Source: JAMXLO01 sp964427005
GTDB lineage: Bacteria; Pseudomonadota; Alphaproteobacteria; Acetobacterales; Acetobacteraceae
Direction of reading: 5' to 3'
Assembly: GCA_964427005.1 (NCBI GenBank)
Contig: CAYRTL010000108.1
Span: 1 to 17,391, forward strand
Length of the DNA: 17,391 nt
In this document: positions 1 through 7,562 of the stretch, piece by piece
Layout of the letters: every line of letters begins with the position of its first letter
Position numbering within the stretch: position 1 is the stretch's first letter
The notes under the pieces: generated by a model
What the model saw: the letters and a program-made list of their open reading frames with translations, nothing else
Told to the model about the DNA's origin: nothing
Database searches by the model: none
Position numbers and translations under genes: made by a program

Positions 1-40
1 GCATCCCGCAATTCAGCCTGGATTTCGCCCATGCCTAATC

Positions 41-71
41 CGGACAGCCGTGGGCCAAGCCCGGCCATCCG
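41..71. repeat. Hairpin 1 downstream of TRAP binding-protein gene
   Basis: The outer arms CGGACAGCCG (41-50) and CGGCCATCCG (62-71) pair over ten bases with two G-T wobbles. An inner GGGC/GCCC pairing closes a short loop. The right half, GGCCAAGCCC then GGCCATCCG, resembles the right half of the second hairpin at 94-116, so the two look like related copies of one palindromic element. No T-run follows on either strand, so a classical intrinsic terminator is not shown. It may still protect or end the minus-strand transcript. Confidence 0.55.
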
Positions 72-93
72 TAGCGGCGTTGTGCCTCGACTG

Positions 94-116
94 ATGGCCG
101 GCACAAGGCCGGCCAT
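94..116. repeat. Hairpin 2, perfect 9-bp stem after TRAP binding-protein stop
   Basis: ATGGCCGGC (94-102) and GCCGGCCAT (108-116) are perfect inverted copies around the 5-base loop ACAAG. The element begins 13 bases beyond the minus-strand stop at 130, where a terminator or mRNA-stabilising hairpin would sit. It has no T-run. Palindromes built on GGCCGG with a CTTGT-type loop are, as far as I recall, common between genes in alphaproteobacterial genomes; a genome-wide count would settle whether this is a dispersed repeat. Confidence 0.6.
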
Positions 117-129
117 GACGATGGGAGGA

Positions 130-1137
130 TCATTCGGCGAGCGCGCCGCGCTTCTTCAACTCGGCTTGCAATTCGCCAAACACGGCATCGGGGTCCTTCA
201 CCTGTGAGGCCCATTTGGCCTTTAGCGGCTCTGCCGCCTTACGCCATGCGGCAACCTGATCCGGCGTCAGCTTGTAAACCTCATGTCCGGGCAGCGCGGC
301 GATCTTTTCCCGTCCGCCATGCTCCCAATCCGCCCACGGGCTGGCGACCTTTTCCGCCCATTCGGTGGTGCAGTGGCTATCCATCACCGCCTTCTGCGCC
401 GCGGACATGCCGTCATATTTCGCCTTGTTCATCACCCAGACGAATGTCGTGCTGAAGAACGGCATGGCCATGTGGTACTTCACCACCTTGTCGATGCCGA
501 ACAGGATTGTGGATTGCCAGGGGAAGGTAATGGCGTCCGCCACCCCGCGCTCCAGCACCTCGCGCGCCTCCGGTGCGGATGCCTGCACGTTGGTTCCGCC
601 CAGCAACGTTACGAACGCACCCATCGTCGCATCCGCTGGCCGGACCTTCAGTCCACGGATGTCGTCAGGAACCACGATCTTCTTGGTGCGCGAATGGAAC
701 GTGCCCGGGTCGAGCATGAAGGCGAAGCAGAAGTGCACGTCCTTCATCTCGGCCGCGGCGTATTTGCGGTACCAGGCATCCAGCGCGGCCGAACCACCCT
801 TCGCGTTGGCGACCAGGAAGGGCAGTTCGCCAGCGGCGATAATCGGGAAGCGGCCAGGCTGATAACCCGGGTTCACATAGGCGAAGTCGGCGATCCCATC
901 GCGCGCCATGTCGTAGTGGTCCATGGCCTTGCCCAACTGCTCCGATGGGAACAGCGTGGACTTGATCGTGCCGCCGGACGCCTTGTCGATGTCCTCACCC
1001 CAGGCCTGCAGCGCGGGGTTGAGCGGATGCGCGGGCGGCACCCAGCTCGACAGTTTCAACTGCACCGTCTTGTTCTGCGCCTGCGCGGCGATCGCGCACA
1101 GGAGAAGCAGCATGGCAATGGCAATGCGGTTGAGCAC
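130..1137 (-). CDS. TRAP transporter substrate-binding protein (DctP family)
   Basis: Periplasmic solute-binding protein of a tripartite ATP-independent (TRAP) transporter, which hands a substrate, usually an organic acid, to DctQ/DctM membrane subunits. The 335-residue product starts with a signal peptide (hydrophobic core about 5-18, likely cut after AQA near residue 20). The DctP family signature is clear: GLKVRPAD at 162-169 with the expected carboxylate-binding Arg166, then GVADAITFPWQS at about 198-209. I chose the GTG at 1137 because a perfect AGGAGG lies six bases upstream and the signal peptide begins there; the frame stays open a further 100 codons but that part is not protein-like. 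No dctQ or dctM is in the window; they could lie beyond the left edge or elsewhere. The substrate cannot be read from sequence. A cytosolic dehydrogenase is encoded divergently. Confidence 0.9.
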   Translation of the reverse strand: MLNRIAIAMLLLLCAIAAQAQNKTVQLKLSSWVPPAHPLNPALQAWGEDIDKASGGTIKSTLFPSEQLGKAMDHYDMARDGIADFAYVNPGYQPGRFPIIAAGELPFLVANAKGGSAALDAWYRKYAAAEMKDVHFCFAFMLDPGTFHSRTKKIVVPDDIRGLKVRPADATMGAFVTLLGGTNVQASAPEAREVLERGVADAITFPWQSTILFGIDKVVKYHMAMPFFSTTFVWVMNKAKYDGMSAAQKAVMDSHCTTEWAEKVASPWADWEHGGREKIAALPGHEVYKLTPDQVAAWRKAAEPLKAKWASQVKDPDAVFGELQAELKKRGALAE

Positions 1138-1143
1138 GGCGTT

Positions 1144-1149
1144 CCTCCT
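1144..1149 (-). promoter_or_regulatory. Shine-Dalgarno that fixes the GTG start of the TRAP binding protein
   Basis: The plus strand reads CCTCCT, so the minus strand carries AGGAGG, six bases before the GTG at 1137-1135. This decides the start over upstream in-frame codons that would add 100 residues before the signal peptide. Confidence 0.8.
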
Positions 1150-1173
1150 GTCTGGCGCTTTGCTGCGGCTTTG

Positions 1174-1188
1174 GGTCAGATTATGACC
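1174..1188. promoter_or_regulatory. Palindrome GGTCA-N5-TGACC, candidate operator
   Basis: Perfect 5-base half-sites GGTCA (1174-1178) and TGACC (1184-1188) are separated by five A/T-rich bases. The site lies in the 75-base gap between the divergent TRAP binding-protein and HSD10-like genes, 24 bases before the ATG at 1213. Position and symmetry suit a repressor or activator serving both genes. No regulator gene is next to it in this window, and the regulator family cannot be told from the site. Confidence 0.35.
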
Positions 1189-1212
1189 TGCCATCTCGCA
1201 AGGAATCCTGCA

Positions 1213-1974
1213 ATGCGTCTCGAAGGTCAGGCTGCCATTGTCACCGGCGGTGGTTCCGGGCTTGGTGCGGCAACAGCACAGCGTCTGGCGCACGCCGGCT
1301 GTAAGGTCGCAGTGCTGGACATCAATCAATCTGCCGCTGAGGCGAGTGCGCAACGCATTGGAGGCACCGGTATCCTCTGCGATGTGGCCCATGCCGCTTC
1401 GGCCGAAGCCGCTGTCGCAAAGGCGCGCGAAGCGCATGGGCCGGCGCGCCTGTTGGTCAACTGCGCCGGTATCGGCACGGCAGGACGGATCGTGGGACGC
1501 GAGGGACCGATGCAGCTTGCTGCGTTCGAGCGCGTGATCCGCATCAACCTGATCGGCAGCTTCAATCTGTTACGCCTGGTGGCCGCCGACATGGGCGCGC
1601 TCGACCCGCTGGACGACGGTGAGCGTGGGGTCATCATCAATACCGCCTCGATCGCAGCCTATGAGGGCCAGGTGGGCCAGGCAGCCTATGCCGCATCGAA
1701 AGCAGGCGTGATCGGTATGACATTGCCAGCAGCACGGGAGCTTGCCCGTGTCGGCGTCCGCGTGGTCACGATAGCTCCTGGGCTGTTTCACACGCCCATG
1801 GTCGACGGACTGCCGCCCGAAGTGCAACGGAGTTTGGCGGAAGGCGTTCCGTTCCCGCAGCGGCTTGGCGAGCCGGAGGAATACGCTTCGCTGGTCGAGC
1901 ATATCGTCACCAATCGTTTCCTGAATGGCGAGACAATCAGGTTGGACGGTGCACTGCGAATGCCACCACGATAG
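1213..1974 (+). CDS. HSD10-like short-chain dehydrogenase (3-hydroxyacyl-CoA dehydrogenase type 2)
   Basis: NAD-dependent short-chain dehydrogenase/reductase of 253 residues, a normal length. The cofactor motif TGGGSGLG is at 11-18, NCAG at 83-86, and the catalytic residues are Asn112, Ser146, Tyr159 and Lys163 (YAASK). Several blocks, such as EGQVGQAAYAASKAG, VTIAPGLF, VPFPQRLGEPEEYA and LNGETIRLDGALRM, closely match the mitochondrial HSD10 group. That group oxidises 3-hydroxyacyl-CoA and 2-methyl-3-hydroxybutyryl-CoA, so a role in beta-oxidation or isoleucine breakdown is likely. The Asp at 36 (VLDIN) indicates NAD(H) rather than NADP(H). The start is the ATG with AAGGA nine bases upstream. 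It is divergent from the TRAP binding protein and convergent, with a 9-base gap, on the gamma-glutamyltransferase-like gene. Confidence 0.92.
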   Translation: MRLEGQAAIVTGGGSGLGAATAQRLAHAGCKVAVLDINQSAAEASAQRIGGTGILCDVAHAASAEAAVAKAREAHGPARLLVNCAGIGTAGRIVGREGPMQLAAFERVIRINLIGSFNLLRLVAADMGALDPLDDGERGVIINTASIAAYEGQVGQAAYAASKAGVIGMTLPAARELARVGVRVVTIAPGLFHTPMVDGLPPEVQRSLAEGVPFPQRLGEPEEYASLVEHIVTNRFLNGETIRLDGALRMPPR

Positions 1975-1983
1975 CGGCAGGAG

Positions 1984-3735
1984 CTACCAGCCGATGGCGT
2001 AAGCCGTCCGTCGCGGATCGGCACCCGCCCATTTCACGCCGCTCTGCAAGTCGCACTGGATCGTGCAGACCGAACCGGCGAGGTACTTGCGTTCCGGCCA
2101 CCACTCCACGCGATGACCAAGCGCGGCCAATATCTCGCCTGTGGCCGAACCCACGTCTTCCTCGACGCACAAGTGTCCGGGGCGATAGGAGTGCGGTAAC
2201 GCAGATTCCGGCCACGAATAACTGGCGAAGCGCGGCGCCTCGCAGGCGGATTGCGGATCCATCCCGAACACCGCCTGGTTCAGAAACACCTGAACCATTG
2301 CCTGGCCGAGAACCTCGCTGCCTGGCGAGCCGAACGGCATCACCAACTCACCCGGCTTGATGGCGATCGCCGGGTTGGCCGACATGCGCGGCCTTCGGCC
2401 AGCGCCAATACGGGCTGGATGATCTGGCGCGGTGTAACCGCGCGAGCCCCACATCGATGCAGTGATGCCCGTGCCGGGCACGACCGGCCCGCTGATTGTC
2501 GGATCGCTGGGCGTTGCGGCGAACACGTTGCCTTGGCTGTCGGCCACGCACAGGAAGGAGGTCTCCGGTCTCGTCTGCGCTATCTCCAGCGCAGCGCCTG
2601 AAGAGGGATCCGGATGCCAGGTTGGAATCGAAACGCCACCCACTTCGCCAGCCGGCGGCATGCCAGGCCACGCCTTTACCGGATCAATCTGTGCACGCCG
2701 CCGCGCGGCGTAGTCCGGCAACAGCAGGATATCGAGCGGCACGTCCACGAAAGAGGGATCGCCGAAATACACCTCGCGATCAGCCGCCGCGAGCTTCAAG
2801 GCCTCGGTCACCGCGTGGATGTAAGCCGCTGAGTTGTGCCGCATAGATCGCAGATCCATGCCATGCAGGATGTTCAGCGCCTCGAGCACCATCGGTCCCT
2901 GCGACCATGCACCGCAGCCATATACCTCGAACTCGCCGAACCGCGTTCTGCAAGCAGACTCGATCGGACTGTGGAACTCCGCGAGATCCTCCGCGGTCAG
3001 CCAACCGCCGTTCTCCTGCTGATGGCGCACAATCGCTTCCGCGATGTCACCGCGATAGAACGCATCGCGCGCGGCTTTCAGTCCGGCAAGGCGATCGCCG
3101 CCTGAATGCGCCCGCTCCTGATCCGCCATGTATTGCAGCGTGCGGGCGAGATCGCTTTGCACGAAAACCTCGCCCACCTGTGGCGGCATGCCATTCGGCA
3201 GAAAGATCGCCGCTGTCGTCGGCCATTTCCGGAAGTCGTCCTGTCTGGCCGCGAGCTGTTCGGCGAGGAATGGATAGGTCGGGAATCCGTCGCGCGCGAA
3301 GCGTATCGCCGCCGCCGCCACATCGCCGAAAGACATGGTCCCAAAGCGTGCGAGGGCCGTGAGCCAGATACTCGGCGCGGCCGGCACCACACAGTGCAGC
3401 AGACCCTCGGGAATCCGGCCGCCGAAGTTGCGATGGAAGAACTCGACGTTCGCTGCCTTAGGCCAGACGCCAACGCCGCTGATCACATGCGTTTCGCCAT
3501 TAGCCAGATGGATCATCGTCGGCGCCACACCGCCGAACCCGACGAACTCGCTCTCCAGCACGTCGATCGCGAGGCCCGTCGCGACACCGGCATCGATAGC
3601 ATTGCCGCCGGCTTCCAGAATCTGCAGCCCGGCGAGGGATGCGTAGTAGTGGCCCGACACCACCGCGTGACGCAGCGCCATCACATTGGGACGGCGCGCA
3701 CGCGAAGGACCGAACAGGTAGGCCGGGTCGGGCAC
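1984..3735 (-). CDS. Gamma-glutamyltransferase-family protein (Ntn hydrolase)
   Basis: 583-residue member of the gamma-glutamyltranspeptidase family, which self-cleaves to expose a catalytic Thr. The fold markers are present: ASLAGLQILEAGGNAIDA near 32-49, GFGGVAP near 66-72, and ETSFLCVAD at 391-399, where Thr392 aligns with the nucleophile of the usual TTHxSVVD motif. GSPGSEV (469-475) and the C-terminal ADPRRTAYAIGW are also typical. It lacks a signal peptide, unlike periplasmic Ggt, and the residues after the nucleophile differ from the classic set (SF for TH), so this may be a cephalosporin-acylase-like or other amidohydrolase branch. The GTG start lies 5 bases after the degP stop, suggesting coupled expression. 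Its ribosome-binding site is poor, and the ATG at 3681 is an alternative start that keeps the domain. Confidence 0.85.
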   Translation of the reverse strand: MPDPAYLFGPSRARRPNVMALRHAVVSGHYYASLAGLQILEAGGNAIDAGVATGLAIDVLESEFVGFGGVAPTMIHLANGETHVISGVGVWPKAANVEFFHRNFGGRIPEGLLHCVVPAAPSIWLTALARFGTMSFGDVAAAAIRFARDGFPTYPFLAEQLAARQDDFRKWPTTAAIFLPNGMPPQVGEVFVQSDLARTLQYMADQERAHSGGDRLAGLKAARDAFYRGDIAEAIVRHQQENGGWLTAEDLAEFHSPIESACRTRFGEFEVYGCGAWSQGPMVLEALNILHGMDLRSMRHNSAAYIHAVTEALKLAAADREVYFGDPSFVDVPLDILLLPDYAARRRAQIDPVKAWPGMPPAGEVGGVSIPTWHPDPSSGAALEIAQTRPETSFLCVADSQGNVFAATPSDPTISGPVVPGTGITASMWGSRGYTAPDHPARIGAGRRPRMSANPAIAIKPGELVMPFGSPGSEVLGQAMVQVFLNQAVFGMDPQSACEAPRFASYSWPESALPHSYRPGHLCVEEDVGSATGEILAALGHRVEWWPERKYLAGSVCTIQCDLQSGVKWAGADPRRTAYAIGW

Positions 3736-3740
3736 CAGCC

Positions 3741-5270
3741 CTAACCCGGCTGCTTATCCTTCTCGCCCGACAGTGACAGCGGCACCCACTGCAGCCCGTC
3801 CTGGCGCTGAATCAGCATCAGCACCGACTTGCGGTTCTCCTTTCGCACGGTGTCCACCTTCCGCTGGACCTCGGCCGGCGACACCACTTCCCCCTGCTGC
3901 ACTTCCACGATCACGTCGCCTGGCTTCAAACCGCGCTCTGCCGCAGAGCTGTTCGGTGCCACATCGGTGATCACCACGCCTTTCTGATCTGCCCCGAGAG
4001 AGTACTTGTCCTTGGTCTCCTGGCTGATAGGAGCCAGCTTCAGACCAAGGCCCGCGATTTCAGTCGGCTTCTGCGCCTCGGTCTTCTCTCCGGTCGCGGC
4101 CGAGGCAACCTGCACATCATCCGGCTTCTCAGCCAACGTGGCCTGCACCGTCACTTCCTTGCCGTCTCGCCAGAGCACCACGGGCACGGATTTGCCAACC
4201 TCGGAGTCCGCCACGATGCGCGGCAGCGCACGCATCTCCTTCACATCCTGATTGTTGAACTTCAGGATGATGTCGCCGTTGCGGATCTTTGCCTTGTCCG
4301 CCGGCCCACCGTCATTCACGCCGGCGACCATCGCGCCAGCCGCATCCTTCAGTCCCAGGCTTTCGGCAATATCCGGCGTCACTTGCTGAATCCGCACACC
4401 CAGCCAGCCACGGCGCGGATGGCCGAAGTCCTTCAACTGCGTGACCACCCCCTTCACCATGTTGGCCGGGATCGAGAAGCCGATGCCGATGGAGCCACCG
4501 GACGGCGAGTAGATCGCGGTGTTCATCCCGATGACCTGGCCGTCCATGTTGAACAGCGGACCACCGGAATTGCCACGGTTGATCGCCGCGTCAGTCTGGA
4601 TGAAGTCGTCGTATGGTCCCTGGCGTATGTCGCGGCCGCGAGCCGACACGATACCTGCCGTAACGGTACCCCCCAGGCCGAATGGATTGCCGATCGCCAG
4701 GACCCAGTCACCAACGCGCGCTCCGTCCGAATCACCGAATTGGACGGCCGGCAACGGTTTGTCTGGTTTCACCTGCAACAGAGCGATGTCGCCGGACTCG
4801 TCGCGTCCCAGTACCTTCGCCTTGAGCGCGGTGTTGTCCTGAAGGGTCACGGTGATCTCGTCGGCGCCGTCGATCACGTGGTTGTTGGTCACGACCAGGC
4901 CCGAGGGATCAATGATGAAACCGGACCCCAGGCTCTGCATGCGCCGCTCAGGTGCTGGCTGGGCCTCGCCCCGCCCGCCGGGCCGGTTGCGGTTCAGAAA
5001 GTCCTTGAAGAACTGCTCAAATGGCGAGCCCGGCGGGAACAGTGGAATCTCGGGTCCCGCTCCCGGCGTGTTGCCGCGCGCCTGCACAGACTGGGTGGAC
5101 GAAATGTTGACTACGGCTGGCAGCAGCTTCGATGCGAGGTCCGCAAAGCTGTCCGGTGCAGCCCTGGCATAAGCCGGTACGGCCGGCACGCCAGCAACAA
5201 GCGGCGCAGCACATGCCACGGCAAGGGCCAGAGTGGCGGCACGGGCGGACTGAAAACGGAGCAGGCGCAT
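3741..5270 (-). CDS. Periplasmic serine protease, DegP/HtrA (Do) family
   Basis: 509-residue Do-type protease and chaperone for misfolded periplasmic proteins. A signal peptide occupies about 1-36 (hydrophobic 11-29, cut near AYA-RA). The trypsin-like domain carries the triad His131 (TNNHVI), Asp161 (SGDIALL) and Ser235 (GNSGGPL). Two PDZ domains follow, about 280-380 (starting RRGWLGVRIQQV) and about 405-500 (GLGLKLAPIS, then GLKPGDVI). Length and layout match DegP/DegQ. I chose the ATG at 5270 because the signal peptide begins there and AGGGA lies ten bases upstream; an in-frame ATG at 5300 has no ribosome-binding site. It follows hflC by 61 bases, the usual alphaproteobacterial hflK-hflC-degP order, and precedes the gamma-glutamyltransferase-like gene by 5 bases. 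Confidence 0.95.
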   Translation of the reverse strand: MRLLRFQSARAATLALAVACAAPLVAGVPAVPAYARAAPDSFADLASKLLPAVVNISSTQSVQARGNTPGAGPEIPLFPPGSPFEQFFKDFLNRNRPGGRGEAQPAPERRMQSLGSGFIIDPSGLVVTNNHVIDGADEITVTLQDNTALKAKVLGRDESGDIALLQVKPDKPLPAVQFGDSDGARVGDWVLAIGNPFGLGGTVTAGIVSARGRDIRQGPYDDFIQTDAAINRGNSGGPLFNMDGQVIGMNTAIYSPSGGSIGIGFSIPANMVKGVVTQLKDFGHPRRGWLGVRIQQVTPDIAESLGLKDAAGAMVAGVNDGGPADKAKIRNGDIILKFNNQDVKEMRALPRIVADSEVGKSVPVVLWRDGKEVTVQATLAEKPDDVQVASAATGEKTEAQKPTEIAGLGLKLAPISQETKDKYSLGADQKGVVITDVAPNSSAAERGLKPGDVIVEVQQGEVVSPAEVQRKVDTVRKENRKSVLMLIQRQDGLQWVPLSLSGEKDKQPG

Positions 5271-5297
5271 GATCGGGCTTTCCCTGGAGATTGGCCG

Positions 5298-5326
5298 CAT
5301 ATGGTCCGAAGGGCGGCGGCTGGCAA
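5298..5326 (-). promoter_or_regulatory. Candidate internal promoter for degP
   Basis: On the minus strand TTGCCA (5326-5321, five of six matches to the -35 consensus) is followed after exactly 17 bases by CATATG (5303-5298, three of six matches to the -10). Transcription would start near 5291 and give a leader of about 20 bases holding the degP ribosome-binding site. It sits entirely in the hflC-degP gap, so degP could be expressed apart from hflKC. The -10 is weak and the call is an inference. Confidence 0.3.
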
Positions 5327-5331
5327 CTAGG

Positions 5332-6210
5332 CTAAGGGCCGGACGGCGCCGGCGCGGTCTGAAGATAGCGCAGAAAATCATTGCCTGGGGTAAGGACAAG
5401 GCGAGAACCACCAGAATCGAATGCGTCACGATAGGCCTGCAGTGTACGCCAGGTGGCATAGAAGCTGGAATCCTGGGTGTACGCCTTGGCGTAGATGCGG
5501 GTGGCCTCAGCTTCACCCTCGCCGCGTAGCCGGTCCGCCGTGGCGCGCGCTTCCGCCAGCAGTACCGTCCGCTCCCGCTCCGCGTCAGCACGGATCTTTG
5601 CTGATGCCTCTGCCCCTTCGGCGCGCGCCTGCGCCGCGACACGCTGCCGTTCCGACTGCATGCGCGAGAGCACGGCCTTGGTATTCTCTTCTGGCAGATC
5701 GGCCCGGCGGATGCGCACATCTTCGATCGCCACGCCGAACCCCTTCATCTCGACATTCACCTGATCGCGGATCGCCGCCATGATCTGCTCGCGCTTGGCC
5801 GACAGCACGTCGAGTAGCTTGTTATTGGCGAGCACGGCGCGCAATGCAGCGGAGACGACGGAATTGAGCCGCCCGCGAATACCGTCCTCCACGGTGCCAA
5901 CGGACTGGTAATAGAGCAGCGGATCGGTAATGCGGAAAATCGTGAAGCTGTCGACCACAAGGCGCCGCTGGTCACCCAGGATGATCTGATCGCCTGGCAG
6001 TTCGATGTTGAGCAGACGCTTGTCGAAGCTGATCACCGTCTGAACGAAAGGCGTCTTGGAATGCAGCCCAGGCTGCTTGATCACCCGTACGGGCTGGCCG
6101 AACTGCGTGATCAGGACCTGTTCGTTCTGGCTCACTGTGAACAGCGATGACTCGGCGAGCACGAAAAGCACCACCAGCAGAGCGATGAGGGCAATAGCGG
6201 GGCGGCTCAT
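5332..6210 (-). CDS. HflC, SPFH-domain modulator of FtsH protease
   Basis: 292-residue inner-membrane protein that pairs with HflK in a large periplasmic complex holding and regulating the FtsH protease. One N-terminal transmembrane helix (about 4-24) is followed by the SPFH/band-7 domain, with characteristic stretches VLITQFGQPVRVIKQPGLH, IEDVRIRRADLPEEN, and a charged Ala/Arg/Glu-rich helix at about 190-245. RGEGEAEATRIYAKAYTQD and the FYATWRTLQAYRDAF block are diagnostic of HflC. Length is normal. Its ATG overlaps the TGA of hflK in an ATGA arrangement, so the two are translationally coupled, as expected for subunits of one complex. Confidence 0.95.
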   Translation of the reverse strand: MSRPAIALIALLVVLFVLAESSLFTVSQNEQVLITQFGQPVRVIKQPGLHSKTPFVQTVISFDKRLLNIELPGDQIILGDQRRLVVDSFTIFRITDPLLYYQSVGTVEDGIRGRLNSVVSAALRAVLANNKLLDVLSAKREQIMAAIRDQVNVEMKGFGVAIEDVRIRRADLPEENTKAVLSRMQSERQRVAAQARAEGAEASAKIRADAERERTVLLAEARATADRLRGEGEAEATRIYAKAYTQDSSFYATWRTLQAYRDAFDSGGSRLVLTPGNDFLRYLQTAPAPSGP

Positions 6211-7436
6211 CGCTGCGCTCCCTGCGTCGGCGTGCCAGGACCGGCCGGCTTTGCCGGCGCGGGATTAGGCAGGTTGAGCGGTAGGAACGGCACCAGCCCT
6301 TTCAGCTTGTCATCCACCACCAGAGAGGGCGAATGGGTTAGGATGTCCTGCATCGTCTCGATGTAAATACGCTGCAGCGTCACGTCCTTGGCCTGCTGGT
6401 AGGCAGCGAGCACCGAGAGGAAGCGCTGCGTCTGGCCTGTTGCTTGCGCGACCGAGGCCTGCCTGGCGCCTTGTCCCTCCGCCACGATGCGCGCCGCATC
6501 GCCGCGTGCCCGAGGTACGATGTCGTTGCGATAGGCCTCGGCCTCATTCCGCATTCTTTCGGCATCGGTATTGGCGCGCTGCACGTCGTTGAAGCTTTCG
6601 ACGACTTCGGCGGGCGGATTCACCCCTTGCAACTGCACGCCAATGATTTCGACCCCTGTCTTGTAGTTATCGAGCACCTGCTGCGTCTGATGCTGCACAT
6701 CGCTTGCGATCTGCCCGCGCAGTTCGGTCAGCGCAGGCTGGATCGGCGTGCGCCCCATCACCTCGCGCATCGAGCTTTCCGCGACTGCCTTGACCACGAC
6801 GTCGGGATTCCGCGTGTTGAACAGATAATCGCCGACATTGCTGATCTTCCAGAACACGGCGAAGTCGATGTCGATGATGTTCTCGTCGCCGGTCAGCATC
6901 AGGCTTTCTTCCGGCACGCTGCGGACTGTCTGCTGGCCGCCCGTATCCATGCGCGGTGCGGCACCCGAGCGGTAACCGATCTCGATGCGATTGACGCGCG
7001 TATAGGCGGGCGTCTCCACGCGCTCGATCGGCCAGGGCCAATGGTAATTCAGGCCGGGTTGGGTGATCCTGTCGAACGCGCCAAAGCGCAAGACGACACC
7101 GAGTTCATCCGGCTGCACGTGATAGATGCCGCTGGCCAGCCATAGCGCGACAACCGCCAGCGCGATCATCGCGAGGCCGCGTCCACCGGTGAAGCGCGAG
7201 CGAGGACCACCGCCACCGAGGAACGAGCGAATCATCGCCTGGAGACGGGCAATGAGCTGATCGATATCGGGCAGCGGGCCGGGCCCTCCCGGGCGGCCGC
7301 CGAACGGCCCACCTGGTCCGCCGCCAGGTCCCCATGGCCCTCCGCCACCGGGAGGCCGCTGGTTGCCACCTCCGCTCCCACGTCGATCGTCGCCCGGGCT
7401 ACCCCACGGACTCGGACCACCACTATTCGACGACAT
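6207..7436 (-). CDS. HflK, SPFH-domain modulator of FtsH protease
   Basis: 409-residue partner of HflC. The first 55 residues are a Gly/Pro-rich cytosolic tail typical of HflK, followed by one transmembrane helix (about 87-105) and the SPFH domain. Clear family blocks include VQPDELGVVLRFGAFDRITQPGLNYHWPWPIE, MLTGDENIIDIDFAVFWKI and GVNPPAEVVESFNDV. The ATG at 7436 has AGGAA about eight bases upstream; a longer open frame to 7511 has no such support. It is the first gene of the hflK-hflC-degP-GGT-like group and is divergent from mrp. The C-terminal end is overlapped by the hflC start. Confidence 0.95.
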   Translation of the reverse strand: MSSNSGGPSPWGSPGDDRRGSGGGNQRPPGGGGPWGPGGGPGGPFGGRPGGPGPLPDIDQLIARLQAMIRSFLGGGGPRSRFTGGRGLAMIALAVVALWLASGIYHVQPDELGVVLRFGAFDRITQPGLNYHWPWPIERVETPAYTRVNRIEIGYRSGAAPRMDTGGQQTVRSVPEESLMLTGDENIIDIDFAVFWKISNVGDYLFNTRNPDVVVKAVAESSMREVMGRTPIQPALTELRGQIASDVQHQTQQVLDNYKTGVEIIGVQLQGVNPPAEVVESFNDVQRANTDAERMRNEAEAYRNDIVPRARGDAARIVAEGQGARQASVAQATGQTQRFLSVLAAYQQAKDVTLQRIYIETMQDILTHSPSLVVDDKLKGLVPFLPLNLPNPAPAKPAGPGTPTQGAQR

Positions 7437-7562
7437 GCGGACGTTCCTGTGCGATCTCGGCTGCCATCCGAGGCGTTGGCGGATGGGACGCCATGCGCCA
7501 TATCCCCCCAACGGGTGGCGCCACGGCGCCTTATCGACCCACGGCAGGAGGTTTGCAAGCAG
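7437..7562. promoter_or_regulatory. Divergent promoter region between hflK and mrp
   Basis: 126 bases between two start codons. For hflK, minus-strand TTGCAA (7558-7553) and GATAAG (7535-7530) stand 17 bases apart, each matching four of six consensus positions, giving a leader of about 87 bases. For mrp, TTGGCG (7476-7481) and CATATC (7499-7504) are also 17 bases apart but match only three of six each. The region also holds inverted repeats CCATCCG/CGGATGG (7464-7470, 7480-7486) and two GGCGCC copies (7517-7522, 7525-7530) within a GTGGCGCCAC palindrome. I see no clear heat-shock sigma-32 site, although hflKC and degP are often stress-regulated. The assignments are tentative. Confidence 0.35.

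Larger units (their letters stand above)
1..129. other. Left-edge non-coding stretch with possible gene tip
   Basis: No complete gene is visible here. Two hairpins (41-71 and 94-116) occupy most of it and lie just past the stop of the TRAP binding protein at 130. The first 38 bases are open in two ways: on the minus strand an ATG at 32 would begin MGEIQAELRD and run off the edge, preceded by only a weak AGG; on the plus strand a frame ending at TAA 36-38 reads ...PQFSLDFAHA. Either could be the tip of a neighbouring gene, but this is too short to decide. Confidence 0.4.

Noticed and set aside
94..116. Hairpin as an intrinsic terminator
   Set aside because: The stem is strong but no T-run follows on either strand, so I listed it as a repeat instead.
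283..1212. Open frame on the plus strand running without a stop through the antisense of the TRAP binding protein into the HSD10-like gene
   Set aside because: The first 310 residues are Arg/His-rich with no family resemblance and lie opposite a clear gene. The dehydrogenase has its own ATG and ribosome-binding site at 1213.
3106..3744. 212-residue plus-strand open frame opposite the gamma-glutamyltransferase-like gene
   Set aside because: Arg/His-rich antisense frame typical of high-GC DNA; the minus-strand gene has clear family motifs throughout.
4383..5330. 315-residue plus-strand open frame opposite degP
   Set aside because: Antisense shadow of a gene with an intact catalytic triad and PDZ domains; no recognisable domain of its own.
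7437..7562. Sigma-32 heat-shock promoter for hflK
   Set aside because: I looked for CTTGAA with a CCCCAT-type -10 at 13-17 bases and found only CTTGCA without a matching partner.
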